A stretch of 64,000 nucleotides of DNA, from assembly GCA_963772065.1 (NCBI GenBank), contig CAVYVZ010000003.1:1-64000 (forward strand). The letters are read 5' to 3'. Below, one piece after another: positions 47,110 to 56,622 of the stretch; positions within the stretch are counted from its first letter, which is position 1; every line of letters starts with the position of its first letter. This stretch comes from CAVYVZ01 sp963772065. GTDB lineage: Bacteria; Acidobacteriota; Vicinamibacteria; Vicinamibacterales; UBA2999. The translations under genes were made by a program, and so were the position numbers. A model generated the notes under the pieces. It was not told the origin of the DNA. It did not search any database and saw nothing but the letters and a program-made list of their open reading frames with translations.

Positions 47110-48240
47110 TTACCGACCGTCTGTCGGAGGCACAAGGCTGGGATTCAGTTTCTGAGCGCGGGCGAAGGCCGCGCGGGCCTCGGCGGGCTGCCCGAGCCGC
47201 TGGAACGTTCGACCCATCTGGTAATGCGCGGGCGCGTAGCCTTCGAAGATGGCGACCGCACGGCGGAAGCACTCGAGCGCGCCACCCGCCTCACCGGTTT
47301 CGAGCTTCTGAGTGCCCAGCGACGTCCAGACGCGTGCTTCCTGCTCCTGCTGCGTGCGCTCGCGAAGGCGCTCGGCCTCGGCGAGATGCTTCCGGGCGGC
47401 GGGCGCGTCCCCGACCGCCTGGAGGACACGCGCCATGGTGTAGTGAGCGCCAGGGAGATCCGGCCGCAGGGCGAGAGCCAGGCGTAAGGCGTCCGCGGCC
47501 TCCTTCCAGTCGCGCCGGGCGTGCAGCACGGCGCCCAGCGCGTAATGAGCATCGGCATAGCGAGGTTCCGCGGCGACAGCCGCGCGCAGAGCCGCGACGG
47601 CGCGTTCCAGGTCACCCTGGTGCCAGTAGATGACGCCGAGCGTGTAATGCGCCTCGGGTCGAGGTTCGACGTCGATCACCCCTTGCAGCTGATCGATCGC
47701 CTCCGCGAGCCGATCCGTCCGCTTGAGCACGAGCGCCAGGTTGTAGCGGGCCAGGGTGTGGCGCGGCGCAAGCGCCAGCGCGCGACGGAAGCTCTTGATC
47801 GCCTCGTCCACGTCCGCCTCCGACTGCGCCAGGCCCAGCGTGAACCAGCGATCGGGATCGTCAGGCCGGGCGTCGACGAGCGTGCGCGCGACCGCCGCCG
47901 CTTCCCTGCTTCGTCCCGCCTTGACGAGGACCAGAATGAGGTTGTTGGACGCCTTCTGGAATGTGGGCCGGGCGGACAGCGCGAGGCGATACGCGTCGGC
48001 CGCCGCATCGAGCGCTCCTACGCGCTCGAGCGCCTCCCCCAGCCGGTTCTGAATGTCGGCGTCGCGTGGCGCCAGGCCGGCGGCTTCCCAGAGGAGCGAC
48101 AGCGCACCTGCGTCGTTTCCCTGCGCTTCGAGCTCGATGGCGCGCTTGTGCGCGTCGGCGGCGCGGACCTCGGCGCTCTGCGGTGCATCGACCTGCGCTC
48201 GAGCCGACAGAATCACGAGAACGACGGTGATCAGCTCCAC
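47110..48240 (-). CDS. TPR protein
   Basis: The 376-residue protein begins at GTG 48240 (MELITVVLVILSARAQVDA, a short signal peptide). It contains about eight tetratricopeptide units, such as DIQNRLGEALERVGALDAAA, HTLARYNLALVLKRTDRLAE, PEAHYTLGVIYWHQGDLERA, YADAHYALGAVLHARRDWKE and YAPAHYQMGRTFQRLGQPAE. It is a periplasmic scaffold without enzymatic motifs. Its start overlaps the end of the TIM-barrel gene by 10 bases, so it is translated in the operon that begins with the Tat-exported Gfo/Idh/MocA protein. Confidence 0.88.
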   Translation of the reverse strand: MELITVVLVILSARAQVDAPQSAEVRAADAHKRAIELEAQGNDAGALSLLWEAAGLAPRDADIQNRLGEALERVGALDAAADAYRLALSARPTFQKASNNLILVLVKAGRSREAAAVARTLVDARPDDPDRWFTLGLAQSEADVDEAIKSFRRALALAPRHTLARYNLALVLKRTDRLAEAIDQLQGVIDVEPRPEAHYTLGVIYWHQGDLERAVAALRAAVAAEPRYADAHYALGAVLHARRDWKEAADALRLALALRPDLPGAHYTMARVLQAVGDAPAARKHLAEAERLRERTQQEQEARVWTSLGTQKLETGEAGGALECFRRAVAIFEGYAPAHYQMGRTFQRLGQPAEARAAFARAQKLNPSLVPPTDGR

Positions 48241-49133
48241 GCGTCAGCTGCAATGTAGGCGTCGATGACGGCCCGCTCCCCGTCGCGGGTCTTCGACGCG
48301 TTGCCGTGCTCCATGCCGACGACGCCGGTGAACCCCCGGCCATGAATGTGCTTGAACACGTTGCGGTAGTTGATCTCACCGGTGCCCGGCTCGTTGCGGC
48401 CGGGATTGTCCCCAACCTGGAAGTACGCGATCTCGTCCCACGCCGTCGTGATGTTGGGGATCAGATTCCCTTCGGTAATCTGCTGATGATAGATGTCGAA
48501 GAGGATCTTGCACGCGGGGCTTGCCACGGCCTTGCACACCAGATACGCCTGCGGTGTGGCCGTGAGAAACATCCCAGGGTGATTCCGAAGGGTGTTGAGC
48601 GGCTCCAGCACCATCGCGATGCCGTGCGGCTCCAGAATCGCCGCACCGCGCTTGAGTGTCTCGACCACGATCGCCGCCTGGTAGTCCATGTGGGGCCGGC
48701 GATCGACGTGGCCGGGCACCACGGTCATCCATGTCGCGTTGACGCGCTTCGCGACGTCGACCGATTCGCGAAGCTCCTTCAAGAAAACCTCCCGGTGCGC
48801 CTCCGTCGTCAGCGTCGGCTCGTTCCAGTTGATGGTGTGGGCGACGAACACACCCATGCGCATCCCGAGGCGATCGAGGGTGCGGCCGATCCGCTCTTGA
48901 TCGGCGGGCGGGCGGCCGCGCATCCCGTTGTCTTCGAGCGCAGCGAAGCCCTCGGCGGCCATGAACTCGAGCTGCGCGACCAGGTCTTCGCCGGCGTGCT
49001 GCGTGAACATGCCGAAGTGCGGCGCGTAGTTCAGTCGAAACTTGCGAGCCGCTGAGGCTGGCCTTCGGTCGAAGGCCAGCCCGACGCCGACCGCGCAGAT
49101 CGCGCGAACGAACGCGCGGCGCTCCATCGTCAT
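48231..49133 (-). CDS. Tat-exported TIM-barrel sugar isomerase/epimerase-like protein (hydroxypyruvate isomerase type)
   Basis: I start at ATG 49133 (MTMERRAFVRAICAVGVGLAF), a twin-arginine-type signal; the frame open to 49214 adds only basic residues. The mature part is an AP-endonuclease-2/xylose-isomerase-like barrel with FRLNYAPHFGMF, the metal-site region IAMVLEPLNTLRNHPG (Glu), CKILFDIYHQQITEGN (Asp and His) and HIHGRGFTGVVGMEHGN (His, Glu). Relatives interconvert hydroxypyruvate and tartronate semialdehyde or epimerise keto sugars, and many are exported beside Gfo/Idh/MocA proteins in Planctomycetes and Acidobacteria. One base separates its ATG from the preceding stop. Confidence 0.85.
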   Translation of the reverse strand: MTMERRAFVRAICAVGVGLAFDRRPASAARKFRLNYAPHFGMFTQHAGEDLVAQLEFMAAEGFAALEDNGMRGRPPADQERIGRTLDRLGMRMGVFVAHTINWNEPTLTTEAHREVFLKELRESVDVAKRVNATWMTVVPGHVDRRPHMDYQAAIVVETLKRGAAILEPHGIAMVLEPLNTLRNHPGMFLTATPQAYLVCKAVASPACKILFDIYHQQITEGNLIPNITTAWDEIAYFQVGDNPGRNEPGTGEINYRNVFKHIHGRGFTGVVGMEHGNASKTRDGERAVIDAYIAADAWS

Positions 49134-49134
49134 C

Positions 49135-50445
49135 TCACGCTTCGTTCCAGGTGCGGTTGACTTTCGTGCGCCCCGGCATCGGCACCGGCGGCACTTCGAG
49201 CGGTCCAAACGCAACCAGCGCTTGTGGCGGGGTGAGGTCCTGTTTCGCGCTGAGAACCTCCTCCCACGTCACCTCCTGGCCCGTGTACGCCGCTTCGCGG
49301 CCCATGATCGCCGTGAGCGTGGTCTCGGCCACCTGCTTCAGCTCGTTGATCGGTTTGCCGGCGCGGATGCTCGCAATGAGGTCCGTGTGCTCCTGCACGT
49401 ACGGGCTCACGCTGCGCTCCGGCTTCTCCCAGTTCCACGCGTTCGGCCCCGTGATCTGTCCCGACGCGTTCGAGCCGCCCTTCGACCCCAGGAACTGTTC
49501 GCCGATTCGGCCGCGCGTGCCGTCGATCTGGCGGCACATGCTGAGGACGCGCGCGCCGCTCGCGTACTCGAAATCGATGGCGAAGTGATCATAGATGTGA
49601 CCGTACACGGGTTGCGTCCGCCACTGGCGTCCGCCGACGCCGGTTGCTTTCACCGGATGGCCGCCGAGCACCCAATTCGCCACGTCGATGTTGTGCACGT
49701 GCTGCTCGACGATGTGATCGCCGGACAGCCAGGTGAAGTACAGCCAGTTGCGAATCTGCCATTCGACGTCGGACCATCCGGACTGTTTCTCGTGGCTCCA
49801 CAACCCACCCTGGTTCCAGAACACCTGCCCGCTGAGGACGTCGCCAATCGCGCCATCCTGAATTCGCTCGATCGTCGCCAGGTATTCGGCCTGATGCCGT
49901 CGCTGCGTGCCGGCGGCGATTCCGAGCCCCTTCTGGCGCGCGACGTCGTAGGTGGCGAGCACGGAGCGGATGCCGGCGGAATCGACGGCGACCGGCTTCT
50001 CCGTGAAGATGTGCTTTCCCGCGGCGACGGCGGCGGCGAGGTGCACGGGCCGGAACGCCGGAGGCGTCGCAAGAATCACGTAGTGGATGTCGGACGCGAG
50101 CACCTTCTGATACGCGTCGAACCCGGTGAAGCAGCGATCGTCGGTCACTTTGTACTTGGCGGCGAGGGCGGGATCCTTGCCCACGTTCTTCGCCAGCTGC
50201 TCGCGGCAGCGCGCCAGCCGATCGGGCGCCAGATCACCCAGCGCCACGATCTCGACGCCCTCCGCGCCGCGCATGCAGTCGTGTGCGGCGCCGGTGCCGC
50301 GACCGCCGCAGCCGATCACGCCGACGCGGATCACATCGGATCCGGAGGCATGCGCGCCGCCGGGGAACGCGATCGCCGCCGCCGCCGCCGCCGTCGTCTG
50401 CACGAACGTGCGGCGTGACACTGGAAGGATCTCTTTGTCGCTCAT
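49135..50445 (-). CDS. Tat-exported Gfo/Idh/MocA-family oxidoreductase
   Basis: The 436-residue protein begins MSDKEILPVSRRTFVQTTAAAAAAIAFP, with an SRRTFVQ twin-arginine motif, so it is exported folded with its NAD(P). The Rossmann fold starts IRVGVIGCGGRGTGAAHDCM. HYVILATPPAFRPVHLAAAV and the EKP catalytic block (GKHIFTEKPVAVDS) follow. The C-terminal sheet domain contains VEQHVHNIDVANWVLGGHPV with the His pair used in sugar oxidoreduction. Substrate unknown; likely a sugar or inositol-like polyol. It heads a close operon with the TIM-barrel and TPR genes. Confidence 0.92.
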   Translation of the reverse strand: MSDKEILPVSRRTFVQTTAAAAAAIAFPGGAHASGSDVIRVGVIGCGGRGTGAAHDCMRGAEGVEIVALGDLAPDRLARCREQLAKNVGKDPALAAKYKVTDDRCFTGFDAYQKVLASDIHYVILATPPAFRPVHLAAAVAAGKHIFTEKPVAVDSAGIRSVLATYDVARQKGLGIAAGTQRRHQAEYLATIERIQDGAIGDVLSGQVFWNQGGLWSHEKQSGWSDVEWQIRNWLYFTWLSGDHIVEQHVHNIDVANWVLGGHPVKATGVGGRQWRTQPVYGHIYDHFAIDFEYASGARVLSMCRQIDGTRGRIGEQFLGSKGGSNASGQITGPNAWNWEKPERSVSPYVQEHTDLIASIRAGKPINELKQVAETTLTAIMGREAAYTGQEVTWEEVLSAKQDLTPPQALVAFGPLEVPPVPMPGRTKVNRTWNEA

Positions 50446-50477
50446 ATCAGCCTCTCAATAGCAATTCGCGATTTGAC

Positions 50478-51238
50478 CTATTTGTTATTTGTTATTGGCG
50501 CCACGAGACGAAAACCTACGAATGGACCGTCGGAGAGCCACCACCGGCTCTTCGGCAGCTGCGGGTCACGCTCGTTCCATGACTCGTCCTGAACCGCGCG
50601 CGCGTCGGGTCCGACGGCATCCACCGGATCGCGGAATGACCCACCACGCGTCACGAGCGCATCATCCGGCGTCGTGACCCATTCGGCTGCGTTGCCGAAC
50701 AGGTCGAAGAGTCCGAGCGCATCCGCGGTTCGCGCCGCCACCGGGTGCGTGCGCGCCGACGCGTTGCCACGGTGCCAGGCGAGCGCGTCGCGCCGGTCGT
50801 GACGACAGTACCTGCGGATCCGGCTGCCGCCGATGCGGCCCGCGACCACTCCGCATCGGTGGGCAGGCGGTACGTCTTGCCGGTCTTGAGGGAGAGCCAC
50901 GCGCAGAACGCTTCCGCCGCGCTGCGGGTGACGCTGATCACGGGATAGCCGGCATGGCCCCAGCCGTAGTCCGGCGCGCCGTACGGCTGCGATGGCCTTG
51001 CCACGGCGTCTGCGCCGCCTGTGCTCGTCGCCCGGTCGAGACCCAGCGCGAACACGTCGTACATGTCCCACGTCACCTCGGTGCGTCCGAGATAGAACGC
51101 CGCATCCCCCGGAACGAGGACCATCTCGAAGGTGACGAGCGTTCCCGGAATGGATTCACGGTACGCTGAAGGCTCGGATGCCAGTGCGATGGCCGCCACC
51201 GCCGCGGCGATGGCAGTCGGAGCGAAGGTTGAACGCAT
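50478..51238 (-). CDS. SUMF1/FGE-type (formylglycine-generating-enzyme-like) protein (one frameshift)
   Basis: The start is ATG 51238, with an N-terminal signal (MRSTFAPTAIAAAVAAIALAS). Family landmarks in order are MVLVPGDAAFYLGRTEVTWD, YPVISVTRSAAEAFCAWLS, KTYRLPTDAEWSRAAS, and, after a break near 50800, ALAWHRGNAS, GLFDLFGNAAEWV, TRGGSF and VGFRLVAP. The break equals one missing or two extra bases. Many bacterial members are not sulfatase-activating; the twin cysteines of true formylglycine-generating enzymes are not evident, so it may be a structural or other oxidase-like member. It lies upstream of the Gfo/Idh/MocA gene by 32 bases and diverges from apbE with overlapping starts. Confidence 0.82.
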
Positions 51239-52180
51239 TACGACCGTACCTGATCGTCCTTGGATGGCTCGGCGTCCGCCTCACGATCCCCGCGGCGGCG
51301 GGCGACCTGGTCCGCCTGCATGAATACACGCAGGTCCACATGGGCCTGCCCGTTCGGGTGGCAGTGTACACCGCCAGCGAGGGAGCCGCCCACGACGCGG
51401 CTCGCGCCGCCTTCGACCGCATCGCGGCGCTCGATCGCACGATGAGCGACTACCGGCCCGACAGCGAGCTGCGCCGCCTGACATCCGGCGCGTGGATCGC
51501 CGTGAGCCACGAGCTCTTCCGTACCATCGCTCGAGCGGTCGAGATCGCGGCGGCCACGGACGGTGCGTTCGATCCCACCGGTCGGTCCGCTGGTGGCGCT
51601 CTGGCGCGAGGCGCGGAACACGGGCCGCCTGCCGGACCACGCCGCGCTCAACGCCGCCCGCGCGCGTGTTGGCTGGCGCAGAATTCGCCTGGACACCAGC
51701 GTCGGCGCATTCGACTTGACGCCCCTGGTATGCAGCTCGATCTCGGCGGCATTGCGAAGGGATACATCCTGCAGGAAGCGCTGCGCGAGATCCGTGCGCG
51801 TGGCATCTCGCAGGCTCTCCTCGAAGCGGGCGGCGACATCGTCGTCGGCGAGGCGCCGCCGGGCCGACGCGGCTGGCGAATCGAGACGCCCGGTGCCGAT
51901 CCTGTTCTTGCGCGACCGCGCGAGCCGGCTCACGAACGCGGCGCTCGCGACCTCTGGCGCAACGGCCCAGTTCGTCGAGATCGCCGGCGTCCGCTATTCG
52001 CACGTCATCGACCCACGCACCGGCCTGGGCGCCACGACCGGGTTTCTCGCACGGGTCATCGACGACGACGCGGCGACAGCCGACGCACTCGCCACCGCGC
52101 TCTCCGTCCTCGGGCCATCCGCGATTCCGCGGCTCCGCGCCCGCTTCCCGCGGATCATCGCCAGCGTGACGAAACCCTAG
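51229..52180 (+). CDS. apbE: ApbE-type FMN transferase (three frameshifts)
   Basis: ApbE proteins use FAD to flavinylate Thr/Ser of partner proteins in the periplasm. Visible blocks are YTQVHMGLPVRVAVYTASEG, ALDRTMSDYRPDSELRRL, then, in alternating frames, VGPLVALWREARNTGRLPD, GMQLDLGGIAKGYILQEAL (the AKGY signature), QALLEAGGDIVVGEAPPG, ATSGATAQFVEIAGVRYSHV and VIDPRTGLGATTGFLARVID. Breaks lie near 51580, 51725 and 51900; the first and third equal one extra base. I favour TTG 51229 (then NALRPYLIVLGWLGVRLTIP, signal-like), though ATG 51178 is open. Its flavin-carrier target is not in the window. Confidence 0.85.
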
Positions 52181-52322
52181 GGGGTCAGGAAAAGGCGGCA
52201 CGGTTGCCGCACAGAGCCTTTCACGACGCGGGACGGCGGCACCGGATATGCCTCCGACTGAAAAGGTTTGCCACAAAGAGGCGGAGGGTGACCTACCGCT
52301 GCGCCCGGGAGAATGAAAGGAA

Positions 52323-53425
52323 ATGTCGAGCTACGCTCGACGACTACGAGTCGCTCTCGTCGGCTGCGGCCAAATCGCCGACGCTCACCTGCACGCGGCG
52401 CGGCGCAGCGGCCGTGCGACGCTGCTCGCGGTCTGCGACCGGAGCCCGGATCTCGGTCCGGCAGGCCGCCGTGCGCTTTGGCGTGCCCCGCCAGGACTGT
52501 GACTTCGAACGGATGCTGGCGGCGGTCCGGCCGGATGTGGTCCACATCACGACGCCGCCAGAAACGCACCTCGCGCTCTTCGAACAGGCGATCCGCGCCG
52601 GCGCGCACGTCTACGTCGAGAAGCCGTTCGCACTGAACGCGGCGGACGCCGACAGGATGCTCGCCATGGCGGCGGCGCGTGACCGCCTCGTGTGCGTCGG
52701 CCACGACCGTCTGTTCGATCCCGCGTGGATCGAGTGCCGCGAGCGAATTCGACGGGGCGCCATCGGCCAGCCGACGCACGTCGAGGTCTTCCAGGCGTAC
52801 GACCTCGACGGGCCGTTCGGCCGCCTCCTCGTGAGCGACGACCGGCATTGGGTGCGACGGCTTCCGGGCGGCCTCTTTCAGAACACGCTGCCGCATGCGC
52901 TGTCGACCGTAGCCGAGCTCGTTCCCGACGAGCGTCCCGTCGTATCGGGAACATCATGGAGCCGCGCCCCATACGATTTCGAGACCGAGCTCCAGGTTCT
53001 CGTGCGCGGCGAGAAGACGACGGCGACGTTGATGTTCGTGACTCAGCCTCGGCCCGCCGCGAGCTACGTGCGCGTGTACCGGCACGTCCGGATGGCTCGA
53101 GGTGGACTACGACGCGCGCGCGACGCGGCTGCGCGCGGCGACGCCGCTGCCCTCGCTCGTGACGAAGCTCCAGGCGCCGTGGGCCAGCGCACGCGACGCG
53201 GCGGCTACGCTCACTCGCAACACGTACCGAATGCTGCGAGCGGACCTTCACTACTTTGCCGGCCTTCATCAACTGTGCGGACGGTTCTACGACGCGATCC
53301 TGGAACGCAGGCCTTCGCCAATCGACCCTGGTCACATCCACCGGACGGCCTGGCTGATGGATGCCGTCATCGATGCGCTGGGTGGACGACATGCACTCGA
53401 GGCCGAATACCGCACGGCGCGATAA
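52323..53425 (+). CDS. Gfo/Idh/MocA-family oxidoreductase, cytoplasmic (two frameshifts)
   Basis: ATG 52323 has AAGGA just before it. The Rossmann start reads LRVALVGCGQIADAHLHAAR. An extra base near 52460 shifts to the frame carrying AAVRFGVPRQDCDFERML, VHITTPPETHLALFEQAIRA, the EKP block HVYVEKPFALNAADADRM, and RLPGGLFQNTLPHALSTVAE. Another extra C near 53079 (TACCGGC) shifts to YGTSGWLEVDYDARATRL, ending at 53425. The repaired length is about 366 residues and no signal peptide is seen, unlike the paralogue at 49.1-50.4 kb. The next gene starts inside it, so an operon with the SDR is likely; the pair suggests nucleotide-sugar or polyol modification. Confidence 0.86.
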
Positions 53426-54455
53426 CGCGCCGCGCATCTTCGTGACGGGTGGATCGGGGTTCCTCGGCAGCCTCGTCGTGCGCGAGCTCATCGCGCGGGG
53501 GCAGCGCGTCAGGTGCCTGGTGCGAAGCGAGAGCGCCGCCACGCGGCTACTCGACGCCGTGGCGGCGCTCGATCCGAGCGCCGATGACATTGAGTTCGTC
53601 TTCGGATCGCTCGGCCACGAAGCGGTCGAGCGGGAATGGCTGTCCCGATGCGACCGCGTGGTGCACGCGGCCGGCGCGCTGCGCGGGGCGCCGAGCACGC
53701 TCGTGCGTCAGAACGTCGCCGCAACCCGTGCGCTGACCGAGGCCGCAGTCGCGTGCGGCCTCGAACGGTTCGTGCTCGTGAGCTCGTTGAGCGTGTATGC
53801 GCCGCACGCGCTCCGGCCGATGGCCGTCCTCGACGAGCGCTGCCCGATCGAGCCCTCGCCTGCGCGGCGCGGGGCGTACGTGTACAGCAAGGTCGCACAA
53901 GAGGCGGTGTGCAGGGACGCATCCGCAGGCTCCCTGCCGCTCGTCATCATCCGGCCCGGATTCATCTTCGGGCCCGGCCGTCCGTGTCTGAGCGATCGGG
54001 TGGGGCCACGCCTCGGCGGGATGATTGCGATCGTCGATCGCGGCCGCCCGCTGCCCTACACGTTCGTGGGCAACTGCGCCTCGGCCGTCGCGCTCGCCGC
54101 AATCGCCGACGGCCGCGCCGTCCATGGCGAAGCGTTCAACGTGATCGACGACGACTTGCCAACGGCACAGCAGGTCGTCGATGCCTACCGCCGGGGCGGT
54201 GGCGTCGTCCGTGTGGTCCGTCTCCCTGGGTGGGCGGCGCCTCCACTGTCGCGCGTGTACGCGTGGTGGCACGCGCGATCGGACGATCTGCTTCCCGGCT
54301 CTTTACTGCCCTACGTCGTCAATCCCCTCTATAAGCGTCTGCGGTTCTCCAATGCGCGGGCCAAAGAGCGTCTGAACTGGCGCCCGACGGTCGATCTCGG
54401 CGCCGCCCTGCGCCTCACGATCGACGGCAGCCTCAGCGCGGGCCGCGGCGCCTGA
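53391..54455 (+). CDS. Extended SDR, NAD(P)-dependent epimerase/dehydratase
   Basis: I take ATG 53391 (MHSRPNTARRDNAPRIFVTGG), 35 bases inside the preceding gene. The 354-residue protein shows the nucleotide motif TGGSGFLGSLVVRELIARG, DRVVHAAGALRG, VLVSSLSVYAPHALRP (catalytic Ser region) and the active-site YxxxK in GAYVYSKVAQEAV. Later come VIIRPGFIFGPGRPCLSDR and NVIDDDLPTAQQVVDAYRR. This is the layout of UDP-sugar epimerases, dihydroflavonol-reductase-like and 3-beta-HSD-like enzymes. The frame is intact. A sugar-nucleotide substrate is suggested by the oxidoreductase and glycosyltransferase neighbours but is not proved. Confidence 0.9.
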   Translation: MHSRPNTARRDNAPRIFVTGGSGFLGSLVVRELIARGQRVRCLVRSESAATRLLDAVAALDPSADDIEFVFGSLGHEAVEREWLSRCDRVVHAAGALRGAPSTLVRQNVAATRALTEAAVACGLERFVLVSSLSVYAPHALRPMAVLDERCPIEPSPARRGAYVYSKVAQEAVCRDASAGSLPLVIIRPGFIFGPGRPCLSDRVGPRLGGMIAIVDRGRPLPYTFVGNCASAVALAAIADGRAVHGEAFNVIDDDLPTAQQVVDAYRRGGGVVRVVRLPGWAAPPLSRVYAWWHARSDDLLPGSLLPYVVNPLYKRLRFSNARAKERLNWRPTVDLGAALRLTIDGSLSAGRGA

Positions 54456-54460
54456 ACTGT

Positions 54461-56619
54461 TTACTTGACGGCGACGATGTCGACGTCGCCGGTACGGCGG
54501 AGAACCGTCACGCCGACGTCGTGCGGATGGCGTTCGAGATGCAGATCGACCGTGGCATCCCCGACGCGCAGGTTGGCGATCTCCAGCGACCCGATTGACT
54601 CCGGAAGCACGGCCCGCCAGAACGAGACGCGCCTGGCGCCTGAGTCGATGCGCAGTCCGAGCGACGCCTGGAGCAGCAGATACACCGCGCCTGCCGCCCA
54701 TGCCTGAGGGGCGCACGCAACCGGATAGAGCGTCGGGTGCTCGTCGCCGCGCCGGTGGAAGCCGCAGATCAACTCGGGCAGCCGGTGCAAGTCGACGACC
54801 TGGCTCAGGCCGTAGAGGGCGTCAAGAATCTTTGCGGCCGCACCCGTGAAGCCATACCGCGACAGCCCCGCCGCAATCAGCGCGTTGTCGTGCGGCCACA
54901 CCGATCCGTTGTGATACGAGATCGGGTTGTAGCGCACCTGTCCGGACGCCACGGTTCTCACGCCCCACCCGCTGAACGAGTCTTCGCTCATCAGCGTGTC
55001 GGCGACGCGACGACCGCGGTCTGGTCTCGCGATGCCGGCAAAGAGGCAGTGTCCGGGGTTGGAGCTCTTGACGCGACAGGGCTGCAGATGCCGGTCGAGC
55101 GCGATGGCGTACGTGCCTAGCTCGTCGCACCAGAAGCTGTCCTCGAACCGCGCTTGCAGCGTCTCGGCCCGCCCGTGCCATTCACCCGCGGTGCGCATGT
55201 CGCCGCGCAGCGCGGCCATCCGCGCCGCGCCCTGCCAGGCGGCAAAGGCGTACCCTTGCACCTCGCAGAGCGCGATCGGTGGTTCGGCGAGCGTGCCATC
55301 GGCGTGGAACACCGAGTCCTGGGAGTCCTTCCACCCCTGCTGCACGAGTCCAGTCGGCGCTCCGGCGCTCGTATTTGATGAAGCCATCGCCATCGATATC
55401 GCCCGAGGTCCGCATCCAGTCCACGGCCGCGGCGATGTTCGGCCAGAGACGATCGATGAGCGCGCGATCGCCGGTGCGCTCGAAGTACGCGTCGGCCAGC
55501 ATGACGAAGAGCGGCGTGGCATCGACCGAGCCGTAATAGCGTCCGAAGGGGACCTCGCCCAGGGCGGCCATCTCGCCGCCGCGCATCTCGTGGAGGATCT
55601 TGCCGGGTTGCGCGTCCTGGGCGTCGGAGTAGGCGGTGGCTTGTGTGTCGGCCAGGAACGTCAGCACACCGCGCGCGACGGCGGGATTCGCCCACAGCAG
55701 CTCGAATGCCGTGATGAGGCCGTCACGTCCGAATGGCGTGCTGAACCACGGAATGCCGGCGTACGGATAGAGGCCGCTTGGCGTCTCCGTCATCATCATG
55801 TCGAGGTCGGCCGTCGAACGGCGGACCCAGCGGTCGAGCCGTTCGTTGGGCGTACCCAGGCGGCTCGCGGTCGGGTCCCCGCGAGCGCTCCAGGCGCGCT
55901 GCAGCACATCGTCATAGGCAGGGGCCGGCCGCGATTCGGCTGCGCGTTCGCAGGACACGCTGAACTCGAGCAACGTGCTGGCGTGCGGGTCGAGGTGCAG
56001 CAGAAAGATGAGAAGGCCTGGTTCGACGGAGGTGGGCGGCGCGCTCCAGCGCAGCTGCGTGCGCCGCTCCACACCATCCAGGCCGACGTAACGCAGCACG
56101 CACTGCGATCCGCACGCGTCGGGAAGGCGCGTGCCACGGCGATCCCGGCGCGTGCCGCGCACTTCGAAGATGTCCGCGAAGTCGCCGTCGAATGCCATGG
56201 CGAGCGGCAGCTCCACTGGGTTCAGCGAGAAATTCGAGACGCGGACCCGTTCCACGCAGCCGGCGTCGAACAACAGCCTCGACCTGAACACGTGAATCTC
56301 GCCGCGCGCGAGCACGACCTGGCCGTCGACGCGCACGTCGGCGTTCGTGCAGATCCGCGGTGAAGACGATGTTGTCGTCGCTGATGACGGAATTGAGGAG
56401 CAGCGGATGCCTCCGCCCGAGCAGCAGCTCGAACCGCGACAAGTACCGCGTGCCGTCGTAGAAGAGCCCCTGCTCGCCCGCCTCGGAGGGGATCATGTCG
56501 CCGCGGTGGTTGAAGACGCTGAACGTGTCGCCTTGCTTCAACACCCGCGACATCACCGGAGGCCGCTCGGCCTCGGCCACGATGTCGAACTGCTCCGCGA
56601 GGCGGATCACCTGCGCCAT
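54461..56619 (-). CDS. Glycogen-debranching-type amylo-alpha-1,6-glucosidase family protein (two frameshifts)
   Basis: The start is ATG 56619. The N-terminal beta-domain (GDE_N_bis-like) shows FSVFNHRGDMIPSEAGEQGL, FYDGTRYLSRFELLLG and LLNSVISDDNIVFTADL. An extra base near 56345 hides TNADVRVDGQVVLARGEIHV, which restores the frame. The (alpha/alpha)6 barrel has GIPWFSTPFGRDGLITAFEL, PGKILHEMRGGEMAALGEVP and YYGSVDATPLFVMLADAYFE. A second extra base lies near 55365. The last piece carries GYAFAAWQGAARMAAL and YHNGSVWPHDNALIAAGLSR, the conserved carboxylate region. Repaired length is about 718 residues. The family hydrolyses alpha-1,6 branches or trehalose-like links. It follows the GT4 gene by 3 bases. 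Confidence 0.88.
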
Positions 56620-56622
56620 GGC

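Noticed and set aside
45532..47487. A 651-codon plus-strand frame opposite receptor 4
   Set aside because: Antisense to receptor 4 and the TPR gene, no ribosome site or family words, and composition typical of a GC-rich shadow.
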